Shown: positions 26,724-37,001, counted from the stretch's first letter. The stretch is 64,000 bases of DNA from Fibrella forsythiae (GCF_017353175.1 NZ_JAFMYW010000008.1:309904-373903); one strand, 5' to 3'. Translations and numbers: made by a program. The notes: generated by a model not told the origin, from the sequence alone.

Positions 26724-28283
26724 ATGAAAAAGCTAGGTTTTGATAAATGGGTCGTCGTCTTGACGGTAACGACAGCTGCCCTGCTGCAAACCATCGACTC
26801 ATCGATTGTTAACGTTACCCTGAACCAGATGATGGGTAACCTGGGCGCATCGCTCGGTGATATCAGCTGGGTGGTAACGGGGTACGCCGCTGCCAGTGCC
26901 GTCATGATTACGATGTCGGGCTGGCTGACAGCTAAGCTGGGCCGACGGAATTACTTCGCGGCGTCGATTATTCTCTTCACGATAGCATCTATTTTCTGCG
27001 GCACATCGACAAACGTGTGGGAACTGGTCTTCTTCCGGGTTGTGCAGGGGATCGGTGGGGGCGGCCTGCTGACTACCGCCCAATCTATTCTGATTCAGAC
27101 GTTTCCGAAAGAAGATTTAGGTATTGCCAACGCTATTTTCGGCATGGGCGTAATCATTGGTCCGTCGATTGGGCCAACGCTGGGTGGGTATATCACCGAT
27201 AACCTCTCGTGGAACTGGGTGTTCTATATCAACATTCCCTTCGGTATTCTGGCCACAGTGATGACCTATGCGTATATCAAGGAACCCGCTGAGAAGATTG
27301 CCGCCGGGTCTATGGACTGGCTGGCGTTGATTCTGCTGATCATGGGTATCGGCGGGTTGCAGATCGTATTGGAAAAAGGGCACGAAGAAGACTGGTTATC
27401 GTCTGGCTTTATCGTCGGCATGTCGATCGCGGCGGGTGTTGGATTGATCGGGTTTATATGGCGGCAGTTAACCGTCAGCATTCCGATTCTCGATCTGCGC
27501 CTGTTGAAGGAACGTCGGTTTGCGGTAGGTACGTTGTTCAACTTTATTCTGGGTTTTGGTCTGTTTGCGTCGGTGTTCATTATTCCGGTTTTCTGCCAGA
27601 CCATCCTTGGTTTCACGGCCAGCCAAACGGGGTTACTGTTGATGCCCGGCTCGATCATGACAGGCCTGATGATGCCTATCGTGGGCGGTTTACTCAGCAA
27701 GAATTACATCTCCCCGATCTGGTACGCGGCCATTGGCTTTTTGCTGTTCTTCGGCTTCTGTTATGACCTGTCGGGCATTAGCTTGGTTGCCGGACCGGAC
27801 AATTTCTTCTGGCCACTCATTATACGGGGCATTGGCATGGGCATGATTTTTATACCCTTGACAACCATCACATTAGCCAGTTTAAAGAGTATTAGTATTC
27901 CACAAGGCTCGGCGCTGACGGGTATGATTCGCCAACTCGGAGGTACGTTCGGAACGGCGATCATGACTACGTATATCTCAACCCGCACCATGTTCCATGC
28001 GTCGCGGTTGGGTGATAACGTGTCGATCTACAATCCGTTTTCGGCTGATCGGATCAAGCAGTACACGAACCTGTTTCTGTCGAAAGGCGATGCGCTGGCA
28101 ACAGCAACCAGTAAAGCATACGGCCTGATGCAGGGTTCCGTCATGAAACAAGCCCTGGTCATGACCTACGCCGATACGTTCCTGGTTATCGGGGGCTTCT
28201 TTCTGGCCTGCGTGCCCCTGTTGCTGCTGTTTATTGGTAAGAAAATCGAGAAACCTGCTCACATCGACATGGCGATGGAATAA
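26724..28283 (+). CDS. DHA2-family MFS multidrug transporter (EmrB-like)
   Basis: The 519-residue protein has 14 predicted membrane helices and DHA2 motifs: LLQTIDSSIVNVTLNQMMGN in helix 1, WVVTGYAAASAVMITMSGWL, the motif A region GWLTAKLGRRNYF, and motif C-like GMGVIIGPSIGPTLGGYI. It should pump drugs with the EmrA-like and TolC-like proteins encoded just upstream. It is the last gene of the marR operon and is followed by a strong terminator at 28314-28354. Confidence 0.93.
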   Translation: MKKLGFDKWVVVLTVTTAALLQTIDSSIVNVTLNQMMGNLGASLGDISWVVTGYAAASAVMITMSGWLTAKLGRRNYFAASIILFTIASIFCGTSTNVWELVFFRVVQGIGGGGLLTTAQSILIQTFPKEDLGIANAIFGMGVIIGPSIGPTLGGYITDNLSWNWVFYINIPFGILATVMTYAYIKEPAEKIAAGSMDWLALILLIMGIGGLQIVLEKGHEEDWLSSGFIVGMSIAAGVGLIGFIWRQLTVSIPILDLRLLKERRFAVGTLFNFILGFGLFASVFIIPVFCQTILGFTASQTGLLLMPGSIMTGLMMPIVGGLLSKNYISPIWYAAIGFLLFFGFCYDLSGISLVAGPDNFFWPLIIRGIGMGMIFIPLTTITLASLKSISIPQGSALTGMIRQLGGTFGTAIMTTYISTRTMFHASRLGDNVSIYNPFSADRIKQYTNLFLSKGDALATATSKAYGLMQGSVMKQALVMTYADTFLVIGGFFLACVPLLLLFIGKKIEKPAHIDMAME

Positions 28284-28313
28284 GGCAGAGCAATCAATTT
28301 TGTGTTCAGGTGA

Positions 28314-28354
28314 AGCCCTGTTCTGGCGATACGTCGCTGGATCAGGGCTTTTTT
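28314..28354 (+). terminator. Terminator of the efflux operon
   Basis: Stem AAGCCCTG / CAGGGCTT, with additional pairing in the loop, is followed by six T residues. Confidence 0.85.
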
Positions 28355-28494
28355 CAGCGTAGCCCCCGCCGGAATGCCGGACTACCTAAAGGAAGTCTGC
28401 TTTTCGGCGAGGGAGCTATAGTAACGTACCCAGACCCGCTACCTAAACCCCATTGAACCTATAGGAACACTTATTATCAGATGTCGTTAAGTAC

Positions 28495-28510
28495 ATTAAA
28501 ACGTTTTAAT
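28495..28510. promoter_or_regulatory. 16-bp palindrome upstream of the dehydrogenase gene
   Basis: ATTAAAACGTTTTAAT is perfectly symmetrical and ends 26 bases before the start codon at 28537. It resembles LacI-type operators in its central AACGTT. This is a guess from position and symmetry. Confidence 0.45.
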
Positions 28511-28536
28511 CCAACTAGTACACTCAACGACACGTA

Positions 28537-29766
28537 ATGAAAACTACGATTCGCCCCCTGCTCTTAGCAGGCATTGTCTTTACTTCCCTATTAGCGGCCT
28601 GTAGCAAAGATGAGATTACAGCCAAAGTTCCGGAGACGAACAAAGAGCCAACGTCGGCCCAGGTTGTCGGTAATGTTTTCGAGCCAGCATTGGTACCAGC
28701 CACCGATCAGCGGATAGCTCAGTTGCGCGTTCCAGCCGGTTTCACCATCGCTAAATACGCTGATTCACTTGGGAAACCGCGTCAGTTGGCCGTTAGCCCG
28801 GCCGGGTATGTATATGTAACGAACCGGGAAGCCGGCACCGTTACCCTCCTGCGCGACACCAATGGTGATGGGAAAGCGGATCAGAAACGGGTAGTGGCCA
28901 CCATCAAAAGCGTACACGGCATTACGATCAATAACGGGCAGATGTATCTGGCTACTATCAAAGAGGTATTCCGGGCGCCGATCAACGGCGATGGTACATT
29001 GGGCAGTCTTCAACAACTGATCAATAATCTGCCCGATGCTGGTCAGCACCCGAACCGTACGCTGGCCATTGGTCCCGACGGGCTATTGTACATCACGGTA
29101 GGGAGCACCTGCAATGCCTGCGCTGAGCCGAACCCCGAACACGCTACAATGCTGCGCGCTAATGCCGATGGCTCGAATCGGACGGTTTTTGCCAGTGGCC
29201 TGCGTAACACGATCGGTTTTGGCTGGCATCCGCAGACGAAGGAACTGTACGGGTTCGACCACGGCATTGACTGGCTGGGCGACGAGCAGCAGAAAGAGGA
29301 GTTGAACGTGATCAAGCAGGGTGCGTTCTACGGCTGGCCTTACATCTACGGCGATGGCAACTACAATCCGCATCCTCGGCCCATGGGCGACACCACCTAT
29401 GCGCAGATTCTGACTAAAACAACGCTGCCTGTTATTTCGTACAATGCCCACGCAGCACCACTCGCTATGGTATTCTATACCAGCACAACGGGAACCAGCA
29501 CTTTTCCGGCGGAATACCAAAACGACGCTTTCGTAACCATGCGCGGCTCGTGGAACCGGACGCAACCGTCGGGCTACAATGTGGTGCGCGTGCATTTCGA
29601 GAATGGCAAACCAACCCGCATTGATGATTTCGTAACGGGTTTCCTGGTTAACAATAACCAGTCGCAGTTTGGCCGGCCGGTTGGCATCGCTACCCTCCCC
29701 GACGGTTCACTTATCTTTTCGGAGGATAACAATGGCGTAATCTACCGGGTAAGCCGTACGAATTAA
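28537..29766 (+). CDS. PQQ-dependent sugar dehydrogenase-like lipoprotein (sorbosone dehydrogenase type)
   Basis: The 409-residue protein starts with a lipoprotein signal (lipobox LAAC, about 19-22). It continues as a six-bladed beta-propeller of the soluble glucose/sorbosone dehydrogenase type: VPAGFTIAKYADSLGKPRQL, GYVYVTNREAGTVTLLRDTN, ASGLRNTIGFGWHPQTKELY, FDHGIDWLGDE and IKQGAFYGWPYIYGDGNYNP. Blade-closing residues recur as GxFSE-like FSEDNNGVIYRVSR at the end. It probably oxidises a sugar in the periplasm with PQQ. The cofactor and substrate are inferred from the family. Confidence 0.85.
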   Translation: MKTTIRPLLLAGIVFTSLLAACSKDEITAKVPETNKEPTSAQVVGNVFEPALVPATDQRIAQLRVPAGFTIAKYADSLGKPRQLAVSPAGYVYVTNREAGTVTLLRDTNGDGKADQKRVVATIKSVHGITINNGQMYLATIKEVFRAPINGDGTLGSLQQLINNLPDAGQHPNRTLAIGPDGLLYITVGSTCNACAEPNPEHATMLRANADGSNRTVFASGLRNTIGFGWHPQTKELYGFDHGIDWLGDEQQKEELNVIKQGAFYGWPYIYGDGNYNPHPRPMGDTTYAQILTKTTLPVISYNAHAAPLAMVFYTSTTGTSTFPAEYQNDAFVTMRGSWNRTQPSGYNVVRVHFENGKPTRIDDFVTGFLVNNNQSQFGRPVGIATLPDGSLIFSEDNNGVIYRVSRTN

Positions 29767-30203
29767 GCGGTTAAGGGGGATTTACCAATTAATAAACGAG
29801 GTACCGAAGTGGCCCAGAATTTGTGGCTATTTCGGTACCTCGTTTTATTTATCTATCAGGTTGTGAGCAGATTAAAATTTCTACTAATTATATAGACATA
29901 CTACTTTTTATCGATCGACCAGTATATTAGTCGAACTATAACAGCAGATACGTAGATACTCTTTCCTAGTTTCCTATACGTCAGTATCCGTCACTTTAAT
30001 ACGCCACCCTTCTTGTACTAGTTTAACTTTTCAGACTGCCAACAGCTTCGTACTCATTCCGTAACGCACCTAATCTTTTTACAGATTGGTCTGCGATTTG
30101 CACTTATGTGTCAAGCCGTTTAGCGATCTCCTTCTACGCCCCGTTAGCTAAACCGGTAGCCTCTTTTTCAAAGCCTTACTACGTCCAATCAATCCACACA
30201 ATA
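29767..30203 (+). other. 437-bp intergenic region with terminator and AT-rich upstream zone
   Basis: It holds the terminator at 29794-29845 and then an AT-rich stretch (29870-30060) that must carry the promoter of the large glycosidase. No gene is supported; a GTG-started extension of the downstream gene to 30108 lacks a signal peptide. Confidence 0.5.
29794..29845 (+). terminator. Intrinsic terminator after the PQQ-dehydrogenase gene
   Basis: Perfect 15-bp arms AAACGAGGTACCGAA (29794-29808) and complement (29831-29845) are followed by a T-rich tail. Confidence 0.88.
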
Positions 30204-33200
30204 ATGACTCGCACTATGCGCAAACTACTACTTGGTACCATTCTCTTTTTTTTGGCGTTCCTGACACAGGCGCAAACGAATCCGGCTCCCGTTCGATTAA
30301 GCATTACCTCGGTCATGCCTGCCGAAAATACTGGGCAGGATTATTCACCCTGGCTGAACGATAACCTTAACAAGCTGGTACAAAGCGCCTGGTCGGGTAA
30401 CGAAAAGTGGGTGCAGGTTACGCTGAAACTCCAGCAGAAAAGCTTGGTTACCAGCCTCTCGCTCTACGATTACGAAGGCACGTTCACCGATAAACCCGCG
30501 CTGTTGTATGCTATGAATGGTACCCAGCGCGTACTCATTGGCTCGTTTACGGGCGAGAGCTACAAGGCTTGGGTGACGCTGACGCCCCTGCAACCGTTGA
30601 TAGCTGATGCCATTATGATTTACAAGTATGGCAACAACATTCCGCAGAAAATCAAGGCGTTTGGTCAACCCATCACCGCCAGTACTGTCATTCCCAAACC
30701 GCTCGATCTGCTCAAACTAGTCTCGGCTACCGACAAGCCCGTAACTGGTCAGAATTATTCGGCCTACCTCAATGATGACATGAGCAAGCTGGTACCAACG
30801 CATTGGTCACCAGACAATCAGCAGTGGACCGATGTGACCATCAAGTTTGACAAAAAGAGCCTGTTGACGAAACTCGAGGCCTACGATTATGAGGATTCAT
30901 TCGAGGCTACTCCCGCCGACATTTACGCCTATAACGGAAAAGAAAAAACGTTGCTTGGCCGGTTTACGGGAGACAGCTACATGGAATTCAAAACCTACGC
31001 CCCCAGCGAACCCATTGTTGCTGAAGGGCTTATCATTCATAAATACAACAACGCCATTCCCGTTAAACTCAGAGCATATGGTAAAGTGCTGCCCGCTGAT
31101 CCGCTCGATGCCATTCTGTATGCGCAGGAACGGGTGAAGGTAGTAGCGATCAATACCGACGTACCTACGCCACAGAGTTACGCCGCCTACCTGAACGACG
31201 ACATGAACAGCCTGGTGCAGGACGAATGGCACCCGGACAATAACCGCTGGGTTGAGCTAAACCTGAAACTCGAACACTTAGCGGAGGTTACCAAGCTGGA
31301 GTTGTTCGATGGCTCTAACGTGTGGAACGACACGCCCGCCTCGATCTACGCCGTGAAGGGTACGACCCGGACCTTGCTGGGTACGTTTACCGGCCCTGAT
31401 TATATGACATGGCAAACTTTGACTCCACCACAATCACTCACCGCCGACGCCATCATCATTCGAAAGTACGGTAATGCTTTACCGCTCAAAGTTCGGGTAT
31501 ATGGCCATCTGGTCGATGAACCGGTTGTCATCACCCCCCCAACCTCGCCTACCGTAGCCCCTCCCGTTGTGCTGGGCGACAAAATTCCGCTCACGGCCAG
31601 CCGTTGGTATCAACTCAATAACACAACCAGCGGACTCGACGGCCTGTTCGATGGCAATACGCAAGGCGAAATCCAAACGGGCTACGGGAAGATCCTGAGC
31701 AATTACGACGCCTATTACCCGCTGCAACCCGGCGAGTCGATGTCGATTAAGGCCATTAAGTTTTTCGATGGAAACGGCACCAATACAAATGCCCCGCTTC
31801 GCCTGTCGATTATCACCAATGACTGGCGACGGGTGGAAATTGCGCAATTCCAGGGATTGGAATACGAGGCTTGGGTAGGTCCCTATCCTGGTCGTCAACC
31901 CGCCGGCAACGCCAAGTTCCTGCTCGACAATGTCATCACCGATGCCCGCTATCTGGTCATCAACACATCGGATTTCTGGCCGCGCGAGATTGAATTGTAT
32001 GGGTCGTATCAGGCACCAACGCAAACGGCCAGCGCCGCACCGAGGAAGTCGCCGACCTTTAAAAACCTGACGGGTATCAACGGCTTCGAGTGGGATTTCT
32101 TTCCGCCGGGCGTGTCAACCATCGACGAGGCGAAAATGAAGGCGTTGCAGTCGTTTGGCGTGATCCGGCACTACATGGACTGGGAGAAGCTGGAGCAGAC
32201 CGAGGGGAATTACACATTCAATCCAACCCACTCAGGCGGCTGGAATTACGACCTGATGTACGAGCGTTGCAAGGCGGCAGGTATGGAAGTAATGGCCTGC
32301 CTGAAAGACATTGCGCCCTACCTGAAAGCAACGTACCCAGCCGATCAGCAGGGCAATGACAACGTACCTGTGGCCTACGGTCGCGACTATAGCAAGCCAG
32401 CTTCGTACATCGAGCAGGCTCGGGTGGCGTTCCAGTATGCAGCTCGTTACGGCAAAAACACGCAGGTTGATCCCGCGCTGGTAAAAGTAGACAGCCGCAC
32501 CCGCTGGACCAACGACCCGGCCAACGTGGTGAAGATTGGCTTGGGCCTGATCAACTACATCGAGTGCGACAACGAGCGCGACAAATGGTGGCGCGGACGG
32601 TTGGCTTACCAGACTGGCCGCGAGTATGCTGCCCAGATGTCGGCGTTTTACGATGGACACAAGAACACGATGGGGCCGGGCGCGGGCGTCAAAAATGCCG
32701 ACCCGAGCATGGTCGTTGTCATGGGTGGACTCTGTTCGGTCTACGCCGGAACCGACTACATCCGCGGCATGATCGACTGGTGCAGGGAGTTCCGGGGCTA
32801 CAAAGGCAACGGCCAGGTAGATCTCTGCTGGGACGTGATCAACTATCACCTGTATCCCGACAACAACAACTCCTCGCAGGGGGGCAGTTCAACACGCGGC
32901 GCAGCGCCCGAACTATCGATTGCCACGCAGGTGGCTCGTAATGTGGTAAAACTGGCCCACGAAGCCTGCTACGACATGCCGGTTTACGTGTCAGAAACGG
33001 GTTATGACCTGCATCAGGGCAGTCCGCTGCACGCCATTGCCATTGGCCCGAAATCGGTGGAGCAAACTCAGGCCGACTGGAACCTGCGGACGGCGTTGTT
33101 GTATGCCCGCGAAGGTGTTGAACGGGTCGACTTCTACCAGACCTACGACCTGAACATCGACTGTGCTACACAATTCTGCTCGATGGGCCTTATTAACCAG

Positions 33201-33818
33201 AACTTTAGCCGCAAGATCACTGCCGACTATTTCTACCAGACCAAAAAGCTGATCGGCGACTATGTATTCAAGGAAACGTTGAGCACAAACCCTAACGTTG
33301 ACCGCTACGAACGCAATGGACAGTCGGTCTACGCGCTGTGGGTTCCTGATGAAGTGGGCCGCACGAGCCAGTATACATTGAATTTGGGTACGTCGTCGGC
33401 GAAAGTCTACACGCCGCAGACCGCACAGGATACGCTGGCGATGCGCACGATGAACACCTCGGGCGGCAATCTGGCCTTAACAGTAACCGAAACGCCGATC
33501 TTCGTTGTGGCTGATGGCTTCACGGGTGCTCCTCGTCTGGCCGCCGAAGTCACCGATCAGCCGCTCACGATCCGGGCGTATCCGAACCCATCTACTGACT
33601 ATGTTATGCTAGAGTGGGCCAATGACTACATCGGCGACGTTGCTGTTCAGGTTGTCGATGGTAACCTCGGAACGACTCATAAACAACTGACGATCCAGAA
33701 AGAAGGCCCATCTTTTTCAACCAAAATCGATCTATCATCGCTGCCCTATGGTCTTCACCTGATCAATATTCAGCAAGGCAGCGAGCGGTTTGTGAAGAAG
33801 ATATTGAAAGTGTGGTAG
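30204..33818 (+). CDS. Large T9SS-exported glycosidase with three tandem N-terminal repeats
   Basis: From the ATG at 30204 the protein is about 1204 residues; ATG 30216 is an alternative that begins the signal peptide directly (MRKLLLGTILFFLAFLTQAQ). Three tandem repeats (about 30300-30670, 30715-31085, 31130-31500) share YSxYLNDdmxkLV, W..D..W, YDYE, LLGxFTG and a KYGN.IP.K end. A fourth divergent beta domain follows (31570-32000). A TIM-barrel glycosidase domain covers 32050-33250, with FEWDFFPPGVSTIDEAKMKA near its start. Candidate catalytic Glu residues are in NYIECDNERDKWW and VYVSETGYD. The C-terminus (33560-33818, IRAYPNPSTDYVMLEWA to FVKKILKVW) is a type A T9SS sorting signal. The GH family is uncertain; a clan-A cellulase or GH39-like enzyme is my best guess. 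Confidence 0.85.
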   Translation: MTRTMRKLLLGTILFFLAFLTQAQTNPAPVRLSITSVMPAENTGQDYSPWLNDNLNKLVQSAWSGNEKWVQVTLKLQQKSLVTSLSLYDYEGTFTDKPALLYAMNGTQRVLIGSFTGESYKAWVTLTPLQPLIADAIMIYKYGNNIPQKIKAFGQPITASTVIPKPLDLLKLVSATDKPVTGQNYSAYLNDDMSKLVPTHWSPDNQQWTDVTIKFDKKSLLTKLEAYDYEDSFEATPADIYAYNGKEKTLLGRFTGDSYMEFKTYAPSEPIVAEGLIIHKYNNAIPVKLRAYGKVLPADPLDAILYAQERVKVVAINTDVPTPQSYAAYLNDDMNSLVQDEWHPDNNRWVELNLKLEHLAEVTKLELFDGSNVWNDTPASIYAVKGTTRTLLGTFTGPDYMTWQTLTPPQSLTADAIIIRKYGNALPLKVRVYGHLVDEPVVITPPTSPTVAPPVVLGDKIPLTASRWYQLNNTTSGLDGLFDGNTQGEIQTGYGKILSNYDAYYPLQPGESMSIKAIKFFDGNGTNTNAPLRLSIITNDWRRVEIAQFQGLEYEAWVGPYPGRQPAGNAKFLLDNVITDARYLVINTSDFWPREIELYGSYQAPTQTASAAPRKSPTFKNLTGINGFEWDFFPPGVSTIDEAKMKALQSFGVIRHYMDWEKLEQTEGNYTFNPTHSGGWNYDLMYERCKAAGMEVMACLKDIAPYLKATYPADQQGNDNVPVAYGRDYSKPASYIEQARVAFQYAARYGKNTQVDPALVKVDSRTRWTNDPANVVKIGLGLINYIECDNERDKWWRGRLAYQTGREYAAQMSAFYDGHKNTMGPGAGVKNADPSMVVVMGGLCSVYAGTDYIRGMIDWCREFRGYKGNGQVDLCWDVINYHLYPDNNNSSQGGSSTRGAAPELSIATQVARNVVKLAHEACYDMPVYVSETGYDLHQGSPLHAIAIGPKSVEQTQADWNLRTALLYAREGVERVDFYQTYDLNIDCATQFCSMGLINQNFSRKITADYFYQTKKLIGDYVFKETLSTNPNVDRYERNGQSVYALWVPDEVGRTSQYTLNLGTSSAKVYTPQTAQDTLAMRTMNTSGGNLALTVTETPIFVVADGFTGAPRLAAEVTDQPLTIRAYPNPSTDYVMLEWANDYIGDVAVQVVDGNLGTTHKQLTIQKEGPSFSTKIDLSSLPYGLHLINIQQGSERFVKKILKVW

Positions 33819-33841
33819 AGGGGAGTTTGTCAAGTCAGGTT

Positions 33842-33902
33842 GCTTCGCGTTTGTGTCCCTTCGACAGGCGTCAGCAATACTGTGAAGCGCGAAGCTTTTT
33901 TT
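33842..33902 (+). terminator. Terminator after the T9SS glycosidase
   Basis: Arms GCTTCGCG (33842-33849) and CGCGAAGC (33888-33895) are followed by seven T residues; the loop is 38 bases. Confidence 0.7.
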
Positions 33903-34038
33903 ACCCTATCCACCGAACGTGCCCAGCCAGGTAAATACACCAAAGCGGGGCACGTTTTACTTAAATGATCATTAAAACGGAGCCAGAACGGGCATTTCGA
34001 CGTTACTTGAGTAGGATCATCAAGCACAACACGTTCGT

Positions 34039-35643
34039 ATGGCCCGTTCAGCAACGAAAGCGCACCTGGAACCCTTTCGCGGTAAGTGGACCGATGATGA
34101 CGTACGGCACCTACTCAGACGCACGATGTTTGGGGCCAACCCAGACGACGTAGCGCATGTGAAGGCGCTCTCGCCCCGGAAAGCTTTTCGCGAGTTACTG
34201 GCCGATGAGCCCGCCCCCGCCCCGCCGATCAATACCTATAACGACGACAAGTTTACCGACGACGAAATACTGGCCGGCGATACCTGGACTACCTCCATCA
34301 ACTACGATGGCATGAACAACGGGCGGCGGAAGAACTCGTTCAAAGCGTGGTGGCTAGGGTTGATGCTCAACCAGAACCGGACGCTTCGGGAGAAGATGGT
34401 CATCTTCTGGCACAACCATTTTACCACCGAAACCAACATGGTCGATAACGCGCTGATGTGTTACCGGCACAATGCGCTGTTACGGCAACACGCCCTCGGT
34501 AATTTCAGGGACATGGTGAAGGTGGTGACTAAAGACCCAGCCATGCTGAAGTACCTGAACGGTACGGCCAGCAACAAAAAAGCCCCCGACGAAAACTACG
34601 GCCGCGAGCTACAGGAACTGTTTACGGTAGGAAAAGGCCCCGGTTCGCACTACACTGAAGACGATGTTAAAGCCGCGGCCAAAGTGCTGACGGGTTTCCG
34701 GAACGATACCACGACCTACGTCAGCCTGTTCGATCCCGGCCGGCACGACAGCAGCGACAAAACGTTCTCCACATTTTATCAGAATACAACCATTAAGGGA
34801 CGACGCGGCCCCGAAGGCGAGCAGGAGCTCGACGAGCTACTGACGATGATCTTTGCGCAGGAGGAAGTGTCGCGGTTTATCTGCCGGAAGCTGTACCGCT
34901 TTTTCATCTACCACCAGATCGATGAAGCGACCGAAGCCAGCATCATTACGCCATTGGCCGCCGTTTTTCGGGAGAATAACTACGAGATAAAGCCGGTGTT
35001 GCGGGAATTGCTGGGGAGTCAGCATTTCTTTGAGGCGACCAACCGGGGAGCCATCATCAAAAGTCCGCTCGATTATACGGTTGGCCTCTGTCGCGAGTTT
35101 GGCGTGGCCTTTCCGGACGGGACCAGTTTCGCCGATCAGTACGGTTTGTGGCAGACGGTTCAGAACCAAACGGCGGGCATGCAACAGAACATTGGCGACC
35201 CGCCCAACGTGGCTGGCTGGCCCGCTTACTACCAGGAACCGATGTTCGACAAGCTCTGGATCAACTCGGATACGCTGCCCAAACGCAACGTGTTTTCGGA
35301 TAACATGGCCAGTGGAAAATTCAGCCGGAATGGTAAAAAGTTAACGATCGATGTGCTCGCCTTCACCCAGACGCTGACCAACCCGGCCGACCCATCTGCC
35401 CTGATCAACGACGCAGCCCGGCGGTTATACGCCATTCCCTTGTCTGAAAAAGACAGGCAGTACATCAAAACCAGCATTCTGCTATCAGGTCTTCAGGGTA
35501 TGGTATCCGATCATTACTGGACACAGGCCTGGGAAAACCTCACCGCCAAACCCGACGACGCGGCCAACAAAACCAACGTGACCCGGAAGTTGCAGAGCCT
35601 GTACAAGTACCTGATGAACCTACCTCAATATCAGCTTACGTAA
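34039..35643 (+). CDS. DUF1800 domain protein
   Basis: The 534-residue protein matches the DUF1800 family: WTDDDVRHLLRRTMFGANPD at the start, LREKMVIFWHNHFTTETNMV, NYGRELQELFTVGKGPGSHY and YTEDDVKAAAKVLTGFRND. No signal peptide is visible. Function is unknown, but in Bacteroidetes and Planctomycetes it is regularly followed by a DUF1501 gene, as here (68 bp downstream). Confidence 0.92.
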   Translation: MARSATKAHLEPFRGKWTDDDVRHLLRRTMFGANPDDVAHVKALSPRKAFRELLADEPAPAPPINTYNDDKFTDDEILAGDTWTTSINYDGMNNGRRKNSFKAWWLGLMLNQNRTLREKMVIFWHNHFTTETNMVDNALMCYRHNALLRQHALGNFRDMVKVVTKDPAMLKYLNGTASNKKAPDENYGRELQELFTVGKGPGSHYTEDDVKAAAKVLTGFRNDTTTYVSLFDPGRHDSSDKTFSTFYQNTTIKGRRGPEGEQELDELLTMIFAQEEVSRFICRKLYRFFIYHQIDEATEASIITPLAAVFRENNYEIKPVLRELLGSQHFFEATNRGAIIKSPLDYTVGLCREFGVAFPDGTSFADQYGLWQTVQNQTAGMQQNIGDPPNVAGWPAYYQEPMFDKLWINSDTLPKRNVFSDNMASGKFSRNGKKLTIDVLAFTQTLTNPADPSALINDAARRLYAIPLSEKDRQYIKTSILLSGLQGMVSDHYWTQAWENLTAKPDDAANKTNVTRKLQSLYKYLMNLPQYQLT

Positions 35644-35711
35644 TGGTGAAAGAGTGATGCTGACGCGTCTTTTCGCCCTTTCACTCTCTCGTTCTTTCAC
35701 TTTTTCGCATC
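35644..35711 (+). repeat. Inverted low-complexity spacer between DUF1800 and DUF1501 genes
   Basis: The spacer starts with GTGAAAGAGTGA and ends with copies of CTTTCACTC-type words, so its ends are roughly inverted. The same words recur at 58618-58700. Confidence 0.5.
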
Positions 35712-37001
35712 ATGAAACGCAGACACTTTCTTCGACACACGGCCGCAGCCGGCATACTGCTTCCTCAGTTTCTGAATGGGTTTTCAGTGCAGGCGATGGC
35801 ACAATCGGCGCTGGTTCCTGACCGCGCGCATGATTCGACCAATGACCGGGTGCTGGTGCTGATTCAGCTGAATGGCGGTAATGATGGGTTGAACACGGTG
35901 ATTCCCGTCGATCAATATGGAACGTACCTGGCGGCCCGGCCGAACATTGCGCTACCCCAGGCCAAAATCCTCAAACTCAATGGGTTCGACGCTACGGGTA
36001 TCCACCCTGCCATGACCGAGTTTCAGCAGTTGTTCAACGACGGAAAGGCGGGCATTGTGCAGGCAGTGAGCTATCCGAAGCCGAACTTCTCGCATTTCCG
36101 CGCCACCGATATCTGGATGACGGGTTCCGACGCCGACAAGGTAGTCAACACGGGTTGGGCGGGGCGGTATCTGAACGGCTCGTTTCCAGGCTTTCCCGAC
36201 AAATATCCAAACGAGACCATGCCCGATCCGCTGGCCATTCAGATCGGCTCGGTGATTGCCTCGGCGTTTCAGGGACCCGCTTTCACGATGGGACTAGCCA
36301 TCAGTAACCCCGCCAACTTCTACGATCTGATCGAAGACAAAACCGACGAAACGCCTAACACGCGCTGGGGCGAGCAGTTGGCGTATCTCGAAAAGATGTC
36401 GCAGAAGACCGACCAATATGCCGGTGTGATCAAGAAAGCGGCCATGAGCGTGACGAAACAGTCAGACAAATACCCGGCACCAGGTAAAAACCAACTGGCC
36501 GACCAGCTTAAGATCGTGGCGCGACTGGTGGCGGGTGGGCTCCGCACGAAAGTGTATCTGGTGAGTACGGGTAGCTTCGACACCCACGCTAAACAGGCTG
36601 AAGCCGACGACACTACCACGGGCACGCACGCCCAATTGCTCCGACGCGTGTCAGAAGCAATCGGCGCGTTCATGGACGATCTGCAGGGCCTGAACGCCGC
36701 CGATCGGGTAATGGGCATGACCTTCTCGGAGTTTGGGCGACGTATTAAATCCAATGCCAGTGGCGGTACAGACCACGGCGCAGCGGCCCCCGTTCTTTAC
36801 TTTGGTAACGGCGTGAAGGCGAGCGTGATTGGCACTAATCCACAATTGCCCACCAATGTGACACCGAATGACAACGTACCCATGCAGCACGACTTCCGGT
36901 CGGTCTACGCTACCGTTCTGCAACAGTGGCTCAACCTGCCAGCCGCCGACGTACAGAACGTGTTGATGGGGCAATTCGCACCGCTGGCGATGGTGGTTTA
37001 A
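35712..37001 (+). CDS. DUF1501 domain protein with Tat signal
   Basis: The 429-residue protein begins with a Tat signal (MKRRHFLRHTAAAGILLPQF). It has the DUF1501 core: VLVLIQLNGGNDGLNTVIPV, GIVQAVSYPKPNFSHFRATD, FDTHAKQAEADDTTTGTHAQ, TFSEFGRRIKSNASGGTDHG and AAPVLYFGNGVKA. The fold is alkaline-phosphatase/sulfatase-like, but activity is not established. It is transcribed with the DUF1800 gene. Confidence 0.92.
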   Translation: MKRRHFLRHTAAAGILLPQFLNGFSVQAMAQSALVPDRAHDSTNDRVLVLIQLNGGNDGLNTVIPVDQYGTYLAARPNIALPQAKILKLNGFDATGIHPAMTEFQQLFNDGKAGIVQAVSYPKPNFSHFRATDIWMTGSDADKVVNTGWAGRYLNGSFPGFPDKYPNETMPDPLAIQIGSVIASAFQGPAFTMGLAISNPANFYDLIEDKTDETPNTRWGEQLAYLEKMSQKTDQYAGVIKKAAMSVTKQSDKYPAPGKNQLADQLKIVARLVAGGLRTKVYLVSTGSFDTHAKQAEADDTTTGTHAQLLRRVSEAIGAFMDDLQGLNAADRVMGMTFSEFGRRIKSNASGGTDHGAAAPVLYFGNGVKASVIGTNPQLPTNVTPNDNVPMQHDFRSVYATVLQQWLNLPAADVQNVLMGQFAPLAMVV

